In this document: positions 57,001-64,000 of the stretch, one piece after another
How positions within the stretch are numbered: position 1 is the first letter of the stretch
Layout: every line of letters starts with the position of its first letter
Source: Paraconiothyrium sp. Pb-2020
Taxonomy: Eukaryota; Ascomycota; Dothideomycetes; Pleosporales; Didymosphaeriaceae
NCBI GenBank assembly: GCA_022419385.1
Contig: JAJUBI010000009.1
Coordinates: 124,001 to 188,000 of the forward strand
Reading direction: 5' to 3'
Length of the DNA: 64,000 bases
Position numbers and translations under genes: made by a program
The notes under the pieces: generated by a model
The model's database searches: none
What the model saw: only the letters and a program-made list of their open reading frames with translations
What the model was told of the DNA's origin: nothing

Positions 57001-58327
57001 CGGACCGAACCTGGGTTATGAGAAACAATCAGTGGATGATATTGTCGAGGTGCGCCCAAACGATGAAACACAAGCAGCGAGCCGCAGTTCTGAGCCACAA
57101 TCCGATGTCCCGGCAGATTTATCCGGGAGAGAAAAGAGACCGAAAAAAAAAACAAACCAGAAAAGAGGTGTGAAACCATCACAGAACCCGAAGGAACAGC
57201 ATACTAAGTTGACTGCTACAAATGTTGAAGCTTTAGAGCAAGGTGCGACACTAACGCCTAGGCCTCGTCGACAGAAGAATCGAGTACCCATTCCTAAGAT
57301 CAATGTGAATCAGTACATGGACGATGCATGGGAAGCTGCGTCCAGTGTCGCAACTTCCGTCATGACGGAGAGAACGACAAGCCTGATTCGTAAAGCCAGC
57401 ATCAACAAGTGGAACGACAAGAGCGGTAGATACTTGGAGTATTTTTGCAAAGAAGGAAAGTCTCAAGCAGTTCGTGCACTTCTCGCCCAAGGCTGTAACC
57501 CAGGAAGGCCGAGAAGATCACGAAAGGGGCCCATCATGATAGCAATCAAGGGAGCTAGCGAGAAACACAACAAATGTGTTCGTGCGCTGATAGAGTCGGG
57601 TGTTGATGTGAATGTCATCGCTCCCTATCACGGAAAAACGCCGCTTCACAATGCCATTGAAAATCCAAACTTCAAAGGTTACGCAAAACTGATTCGCGAG
57701 CTAATCGAAGCCGGCGCAGATTCCAATCAAGCAGATCTGGCCGGGAACTATCCCCTTCTGAAGGTTTTCTACGGAAATGAAACCGGACCACTTGAAGCGC
57801 ATCGCAGAGACGCCCTTGCGCTTCTTCTGCGTCGGGAGGAGCCAGCCACCTTAGTAAATATTGCGCAGCCTGGGACACTGAATACCCCACTTCACCTAGC
57901 TGCACGTCGCAAAGATGTAATAGCCGTGGGATTGCTCCTTCACAGGAAGGCCGACGTGAACGCCAAAAACGCATCCGGTCTTACTCCACTGCTCGTGACG
58001 ACTAAACAACTCCGACGACCACTGGCACCCGATCACATATCGCTTATCGATCTTCTACTGAGCACAAAGGGCATCAAAGTGGATGAAAAGGCCGGTGTCG
58101 ATCAACAAACAGCGTTGCACCAAGCCGTCAAAGTAGGCATCTGGGAGGTTGTCGAGCAGCTTCTCCAGCATGGAGCAAATCCGCGTTGTACTGATAAGGC
58201 AGGCCAGGATGCACTTTCACTTGCCACGCGACATGCACATGAGCACACCGAGGAAGACCATGTTCAAGTCATCTATGCACTGAATGAGGCATTGAGCGAC
58301 CCTTGGGCTGTAGCATCGGAGACATGA
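54030..58327 (+). CDS. Ser/Thr protein kinase with C-terminal ankyrin repeats
   Basis: Exons 54030-54571 and 54625-58327 give 1414 residues. The intron splits the Gly-rich loop: joined it reads LGRGGFGEVDEVL. Kinase landmarks follow: Lys about 198 (FARKQV), HRDLSSRN (298-305), DLG at 317 in place of DFG, APE at 345-347, and DMWSLGVVFLEM. Catalytic residues are thus present and activity is plausible. Residues of about 500-1100 are acidic, Ser-rich and probably disordered. At 1147-1390 there are about six ankyrin repeats (GKTPLHNAIENPN, NTPLHLAARRKD, TALHQAVKVGIWE). The N-terminal 170 residues (WSQLSVFFGFQQTRKPSIPI) form an unassigned helical region. It is in the same island as HET and HeLo genes. 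Start chosen at the first ATG in frame. Confidence 0.85.
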
Positions 58328-59599
58328 GTTCTCGAGACAGCTTCACTTGGATCGGACTGAGGGATAAGTTTGATCCGAATATGAATGTTACCGTCTCGCC
58401 GAATCCGATGTTCACGTTGGGGGTTGATAAGCTAGTAAGTATACAAACTATACGTAGCTACTTAAATATTAAATCATTTTCAGTGTCGCGCCCATGATGC
58501 TATCCTTTTGTCTCGCAACAACTGTGTAGATATTGATAGGTTTAATTATCTTATGGAGTATGCCCCATGTGTATAGCATAAGCGTTGTACAACGAGTTTT
58601 CGGTGCTTTCTACAAGTTTTGTGGCCACCTCCTATGGAACGAAAAAGCAAAATGGAGATCTTTCATGTCTAGTGAATTCTAAATGCTATCGGTATATGGA
58701 TAATTGGCTAACTAGCTTCAGTAGAAGTAACGTGGGAATAGAAGAAGTAATATATGATGAGAAATCTATGTACTCATAGTAATTAGAAGTTACTAGATAT
58801 ATGAGATCTCTACTCTGCTTTGGGAAATCTCCACTTTGCCTTTTTGTTCCCATGGGAGGTACCCGCGAACCTTATGGAAACGATAGTCCCACACTCATCA
58901 GCCTACGTTCTAATCCAAATGCCAAACGCGAAGTCCCCCTCTTTGGCTACATCTTTGCGCAAACAAACCCCTTTTTTTCCATGCAAGTCCATACAATACA
59001 ACCCTCATTAACCTCAGCAGATTCCCCTCCACTTCAGTATCATTTTAAAAATAACACACTTCCCATCCTGTAAAACACCTGCGCCAAAATGCATTGCAAA
59101 AAACCGCAATGAACTCCTTAGCCATCGCCACTTAACAGAAAACCACCCAACAGGTCAACACCAAAGCTTTTCCCACGCACGTCCACTTGCCTAACAGCAC
59201 GTGATCAAAATGCCGAAAGAAGATGCTCATCAAGGCCTGAATACAAACGCCACGCCATCTTGGCCTCGCACTATGCCCTCCTCTCTCGTTGTTCTCCAAC
59301 TCCTTGCGACACCGCACATGCGTCGTGGAATGCTTAGTACAGAACCCCCGCCCAGTTTTCATGTCTCCACAGCGCCGGGCGAATGCCTACGAATTTTCAA
59401 ACGCACAAGTGCGTGCTTAGAGTGAAGACTTCCGTGCGGCAGATAAGCTTCACTAGCAGGTTTTCACCAGCACCTTTGCAAAAACTCACACCCTTCTGCG
59501 ATTAAAAAATTCAACAATTGGTGTAGAAAACACATACGGTATGATATGTTGGAAGAGCTCACTTCATATTCCCATCTTGGCTCAAACTAGTGCTCAACT
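58328..59599. other. Intergenic between convergent genes, partly AT-rich
   Basis: About 1.3 kb of 3' flanks. The portion 58430-58800 is AT-rich. Frames of 60-90 codons have no family resemblance. No element was recognised. Confidence 0.5.
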
Positions 59600-59745
59600 C
59601 TACTTCACCAGCCTATCCCCCTCACCCTCCTCCTCGCTGTCAGTCTCATACTCGCTCTCCTCCTCCTCCCCCTCCTCCTCCTCCTCCTCATCATCACTTT
59701 CCTCTTCGCTCTCCGTCGATTCTTCCTCGCTCTCCTCTTCTAACC
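59600..59745. repeat. CTC/TCC-rich low-complexity tract (acidic tail of AP-3 beta)
   Basis: An almost pure pyrimidine strand with (TCC)n and (CTC)n runs. On the minus strand it encodes a Glu/Asp/Ser-rich tail, so it is coding low complexity. Confidence 0.85.
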
Positions 59746-62284
59746 ACTGATCAAGCGTCTTCTCCTCCTTCTTCGGCGCACCACCCCTCGCCCCAACGCC
59801 GTTCTCATGCAGACTAGTCACCGGACTCCCACTCCCAGACCGCGCTCCCCAGCCGCAGCATCCAGCCTCTCCGCCGCGCTCAGCGCCCTCGCACCTCCAG
59901 CTTCGTAGCTCGAAGCACTAGTCGAGACTGCTTCATCGCGTAATGCGGGATCCGGCTCGTGCCCCTCTTAACCCACTTCGGAACTTCTTCGTACCCCCGG
60001 AGCCCACCGACGCCGCCCTCGTCCCCGATGACCAGGCTCGCGCTGCCAAGCGCGTACCCTTGCGCGTCTCGCTCGGGCTCGGCGTTTGTGGAACTGGCTT
60101 CGGCGCTAGGAGGAGGAGGTTCGCGAGTTGTGTTGATGTCGGGGTGGCGAGGAGAGCTTTGTAGACGCGCGCGCGGTCGCGTAGGTCGTACGAGGTGTCG
60201 TAGCGGCTGAGGAGGAGGATGTAGTCCCACAGTGCTACAATGGGGTGGGGTTTTTCTCGAGGTTGCGCGGGGGACGGTGCTGCCGGCGCGGGTTCATTGT
60301 GCTCTTCGCGGAAGCCGCCCTCCTCGTGGAAGTCGTCGGGAAGGGAGGGACTGGGTTGCGGTGCTTCTTCCTGTTTTTGGGGCTCGGGTGATGGGTTTGC
60401 GTTGAGGTGGTGGACGTATACTTTTGCGGCGAGGAGCACGATTTGTAGTTTTGCGGGCTCGGCTTCGTCTGCGAAGCCCTTGACGAGGATGCGCAAGACG
60501 TCCGCCGCGATATTGTTCTCAGGGTCGACACCTGCGAATTCGCCGACGAGCCAGATGATACTCGCACGGGCTTGTGGACTAGTGGCTGCGTCCAGGTGCT
60601 TTGCTAAACGCACTACAGTGGTGCGATGACTGTCAGGATCGCGCTGGATGAGATGCCGTATCACCTCGAGGGATTCCGCCACCAAGTGCGCATCCGCAGA
60701 TCCGATGTGTGTTAATAAAAGTCTTAGACATCTTGCCGAAGTCTTAGGATCGGTGGTTTGCGAACAACGACCAATTGCCCTGACAGCCTCCTTGACGAGC
60801 CCTGGGTCCAGGCTGCCGGAATGTGAGAAGTGACTGAGCTCGGCTAGTACCAAACTTTGTAACCGGGGTGGCGCGTGTGGAAATATCAAAGTGAGAAGTT
60901 CTAATTTGAGGCGCCATATGTGCGCAGGATCGGTCGAGCGAACGAGGAAATGCGTGTAGTGGTTAACAAAAGATTGCGGATATAGTAGGCATACTTGCAC
61001 GATATTGTAGAGTGCAACGTGCTGTATGTCTCCAGAAGTCCGCAAGAGTGAAATAAGGGGCCCTATCGCGAGGGACATGTACGCCGGTGTTCCTAGGTAG
61101 AGGTACGTCCTTGCAACAGCGATAACCACAGCTGAATTCCGGGACTGAAGAAGTAGCTTGCAAGCGTTCAGCAGCAGCTCAAGATCGGGATCTAAAACCG
61201 CAACCTCCTCGTACTCTGGCTCTTCAGACTCCTCCGAGTCACTTTCCTCGTCGTAGAAACCCTTTGTACTCTTTTGTTTCGTGCTAGTATCTTTATCCAC
61301 AGGCTTTCTGATCTTTCTCGTTCGCCTTGGGAAGCATTTCCGCCCGTAAGTGACCATCAGTCGCAACGTAGCCAGCTGACCCCATTCGTCCATATCAGCC
61401 AACTTGCGCACCAGCGAGCGGTAATGCGGATGGATCAAATCCAGTCGGTTCGGACACATCTCGAGGAAGGCAGCAACAGCAGCGCCAGCTACGAAGAACT
61501 GTTTATCGCCCAACAGCAATGAGAGATAATCGAGCAATTGCGGTTCGGTGTTCGGGTCCAACGAGTAGCATTTCGGAATGGCGAGCGCAGCAGCTTTCCT
61601 CACATACGGCGACATGTCTCCTGCGCCACGCTTTATTCCCAAGCTGACTATCTGGCTTATAACAGGTACTCGTATTCCGGACATGACTCGTAGAGCGAGA
61701 GCGCGTAGTTGGGGGTTCTGATCAGTGAGGGACCTTTGTATAGTGTTTATGGAAAGCAGGGCGGTGTCCGGTTCGTGCTCGGCGTGCTGGAGAAGGTATA
61801 TGTATACGAGCTTCTTGATTTGGAGGGACGGCGACGCGATGTTCTTGATTACGTGGGAAAAGAAGGGTAGGGTCTGCGAGGGAGGTTGTCTGTAGGACAT
61901 CTTCACAGTGCAGGTCAGCTACTGTCATATGTCGAGCCTACCGTCCTGCTTCCCGCAAAATATGACGTTCAGAGGGCCCAAGACGGGAGAAAAGGCCTAC
62001 CGTGACGACTCGCCGCAGTCCTTCCAAGACATCTCGCTCCGAGCGGCTGTCCAAAAGTTTCTTGAGCTGGCCCGAGGGCAGCATCTTCGTGGAGGTCTTG
62101 TTGCGCACATTTGCGGCATCGCGAGCGGCTTCGAGGGTCAAGTCTCGGGCTGTAGTGAGAGACCAGTGAGCAAAGTTCGACGGGTGCATAGCTGGCGAAA
62201 GCTTGCCTCAGTGCAACTGAAGAGCCCGCTGACGAACAGACTATGAGTGTAGGCGGACGCACCGATGCGAGAGATCGACTCCAT
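59600..62284 (-). CDS. apl6: AP-3 complex beta subunit (3' end disrupted by frame changes)
   Basis: Exons 62284-62263, 62149-62001 and 61900 onward. The joins read MESISRI/ARDLTLEAARD and RRVVT/MSYRQPPSQTLPFFSHVIKN, the adaptin N-terminus. The adaptin repeats run to about 60060, with an acidic hinge (DEESDSEESEEPEYEE) as in AP-3 beta. AP-3 carries cargo from Golgi/endosome to vacuole. Near 60057-60059 the frame changes: the conserved ALGSASLVIGDEGG, then GLRGYEEVPKWV, lies in the next frame. It shifts again at about 59940 and about 59847, after which the normal acidic end (KTLDQWLEEE, to 59600) is back in the first frame. The first frame alone stops at 59933. Each change fits one missing base, two near G runs. 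Sequencing error or real lesion cannot be told apart here. Confidence 0.85.
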
Positions 62285-62663
62285 AGCTTCAACAGGAATG
62301 CCGGCCGAGGCGACACGGGAATAAGGTTTGCCTTACAGGCCTTCTAGGGCGCGGGAAATTTATGCGGATTACGTGCCAGGCCAGGCGCGCGGTGAGGTGG
62401 TGAGTGTGCGTGAGCTTGCATATGCCATACAGACGTGCGCCGTGTTGCGTCGGTGGTGGGGCAGCACCAGCTTTGGACGGGGAAGCGCGCAGCCGGCCCC
62501 GACCAAACGATTCTAACGCCAGTGCTCGGCAGACCTCCGATGCTGAGAGAACTGCAAGGCCCCCCTGTGCTGGACGCGTCCGTTGTTACTCAGATCTCTG
62601 CTTTGAGAGCGAGAAGTGGGGAAGAGAGCAAGGCATGACGAGGAACGAGCAGATCGAGGAGAC
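62285..62663. promoter_or_regulatory. Divergent promoter region, AP-3 beta / conserved orphan
   Basis: About 380 bases between divergent genes. The in-frame TGA at about 62605 excludes an upstream extension of the orphan gene in the same exon. No defined motif was recognised. Confidence 0.5.
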
Positions 62664-63413
62664 ATGGGGGCGCCGCCTACGGTCATCTGCCCACTAACCT
62701 TGCCCCAACTCCTCCAGTACACCCTCACTACACAGTCCAACACTCTGTCTACGACCTTGATTGTTTGCTCGAGCAAGGACGCCTTCCTACAGGCTCTCGT
62801 GAGCTCCCTCCAGCAACAGGACGGCCAAGAGCACACCCGGGAAAAGCTACTACAACTGGCCACCCCCACGCTCCACAACCTGTTCACAGCACGACGCGTC
62901 AAAGTCACTTTCTGCGCAACCGTGCAGACACTACTGGCGTACCTTACCTCTCTCAAGCTTTCAGCCGCGCCGGATCCAGAAGAGGCTGCAGGTAGCGAGC
63001 GAGAAGCGAACACCAGCGCAAGAATCGTCCTGGTCAACCCACTTAGTCTGCATGCTGCGACTACTTCCTTCTCGGCCCAGGGCCTTTCGAGAACTCTTGC
63101 GGCCGCGGTCGAAACGAGCTTGAGAATTCATGCAGAGCTTGTGGTTGCCGAGTGCCAGGGTGGGCGGGCGCAACCAACTTTCTCACACGATGCTGGAAAT
63201 GATGAAAATGATAACGATGATGACGGCGAACCTGGAGAGAGTGAAATGTCTATACTGGATCCGTGGGAGCAGGATGTGTCTATACTAAATGTGTCGGCAA
63301 AGAAATTTGGCGGGGGCATGAACGATCGCGCTTGGGCGGGAAGGACTGTGAAAGTCAAGAGGATTGCAGCGAGGTGGTTCTGCTTCCACAGGGTCGATGC
63401 CCTGGGGCCATGA
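62664..63413 (+). CDS. Conserved fungal protein of unknown function (possible RecA-like fold)
   Basis: Single exon of 249 residues from ATG at 62664. The order of blocks, TLIVCSSKDAFLQAL, VNPLSLHAATTSFSAQGLSR plus TLAAAVETS, LVVAECQ, then an acidic insert and DPWEQDVSILNVSAKKFGGG, is one I associate with a conserved but uncharacterised ascomycete family. It ends WAGRTVKVKRIAARWFCF. The second block followed by a short hydrophobic strand and Glu resembles a Walker-B-like edge of RecA folds, but no Walker A is present, so a Rad51-paralogue-like role (Shu/Psy3 type) is only a guess. The upstream stretch KRARHDEE looks nuclear-localisation-like and could belong to an additional 5' exon. Confidence 0.7.
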   Translation: MGAPPTVICPLTLPQLLQYTLTTQSNTLSTTLIVCSSKDAFLQALVSSLQQQDGQEHTREKLLQLATPTLHNLFTARRVKVTFCATVQTLLAYLTSLKLSAAPDPEEAAGSEREANTSARIVLVNPLSLHAATTSFSAQGLSRTLAAAVETSLRIHAELVVAECQGGRAQPTFSHDAGNDENDNDDDGEPGESEMSILDPWEQDVSILNVSAKKFGGGMNDRAWAGRTVKVKRIAARWFCFHRVDALGP

Positions 63414-63682
63414 GCAGGATCTATGCGAGGTCGCATATGAAACAGAACAAGATCTAGGGGTACAGTGCCCAAGCCTGGGTCGCGTGACTGCACGTGCATG
63501 TTCTGAGGAACCTCCTATTTCGAAGTGGTAACATTTTGTCATGATATCATCAGCAGCCCTAAGGCTTGTCAAGTCGAGGTAAGTCGTTTCCGCTCCGTCC
63601 ATATCAAAGAGATCGTCATCTCATCATATCACGCAGAGTTTCTCAAGTATCCCATGTTTCCCCCCTCGCGCCACGCCACCGC

Positions 63683-64000
63683 TCACCAGTCCTTCTTGAT
63701 GTCGAAAGACCACTCGAATTGCAGATGGGTCTGGTTGTCATCGTCGACGAACTTGGAGACAGCCTTGTAGTGGCCACGACCGAGAAGGCCGGAAGGTGCG
63801 GTCTCAGACTCAACTGGCCTTTGTTAGCACTGAGACAAGCCCACAATATATCAATGATATCTTACACTTCTTCTCGTAAAAAGGCTTCTCCTCCGTATTA
63901 GGTCCATAGCTTCCCTACCCCAGAGTCAGCGTTGTGCTCCCCCACCCCGACCTCCCACCTCTCTAGATGTTAAACTCACCATCATCTCCTGCATCTTACT
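63683..64000 (-). CDS. rdi1: Rho GDP-dissociation inhibitor, C-terminal exons (runs off right edge)
   Basis: Exons from the right: beyond 64000 to 63980, 63914-63866, and 63813-63683 with stop TGA. Joined they read SKMQEMM/GSYGPNTEEKPFYEKK/FESETAPSGLLGRGHYKAVS, then KFVDDDNQTHLQFEWSFDIKKDW, the immunoglobulin-like C-terminal domain of RhoGDI. It takes Rho/Cdc42 GTPases off membranes by holding their prenyl group. Both introns have good donors (GTAAGA, GTGAGT) and in-frame joins. The regulatory N-terminal arm lies outside the window. Confidence 0.93.

Noticed and set aside
59541..59817. Plus-strand Ser/Pro-rich frames over the CTC/TCC tract
   Set aside because: These are the complement of the acidic AP-3 beta tail. 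Homopolymeric Ser and Pro runs are an artefact of reading (TCC)n and (CCT)n.
1..64000. tRNA and rRNA genes
   Set aside because: I looked in the intergenic stretches for a T-arm (GGTTCRAnTCC) paired with an A-box and found none. A covariance-model scan would be decisive.

Overview
The window is nuclear DNA of a filamentous ascomycete (Pezizomycotina). Most genes carry 1-3 short introns of about 45-70 nt with GT..AG ends and CTAAC/CTGAC-like branch sites. The content includes HET-domain genes, a HeLo-domain protein, a Zn2Cys6 regulator, a fungal CPSase-ATCase and many lineage-restricted small proteins. Class Dothideomycetes is my best guess from gene flavour, not a proof. No tRNA, rRNA, CRISPR or intact transposon was found. 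Exon boundaries below were worked out by eye from splice motifs, reading-frame continuity and family resemblance.

Region 1 (1-15.4 kb): the 5' part of an F-box-like gene runs off the left edge. It is followed by a single-pass membrane protein, an AAAP amino-acid transporter, a 3.6 kb gene-poor stretch with a 14-bp minisatellite, a BTB-like gene with an internal tandem duplication, and a Yvc1/TRPY vacuolar cation channel.

Region 2 (15.5-27 kb) is mostly housekeeping: the pyrimidine enzyme Ura2 (lacking the usual pseudo-dihydroorotase domain), a longin R-SNARE, RNase P/MRP subunit Pop5, a spliced orphan, a small Cys-rich protein and an arylformamidase-like hydrolase.

Region 3 (27.8-40 kb) is accessory: a HET protein, an Mx/Vps1-like dynamin GTPase with a TATA box, 3 kb of gene-poor DNA, a class I glutamine amidotransferase-like protein, a Zn2Cys6 transcription factor and a second small Cys-rich protein.

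Region 4 (40.7-47.1 kb) holds a head-to-head pair for chromatin silencing: Clr2-like and a SNF2/PHD remodeller.

Region 5 (47.9-58.3 kb) looks like a recognition/cell-death island: a secreted six-cysteine protein, a second HET gene, a HeLo-pseudokinase protein and a divergently transcribed Ser/Thr kinase with ankyrin repeats. A catalytically plausible kinase beside a HeLo-plus-pseudokinase protein recalls the RIPK3-MLKL necroptosis pair. This is the most interesting hypothesis in the window.

Region 6 (59.6-64 kb) returns to housekeeping: AP-3 beta (its 3' end is broken over several frames), a conserved orphan, and the 3' exons of Rho GDP-dissociation inhibitor, cut by the right edge.
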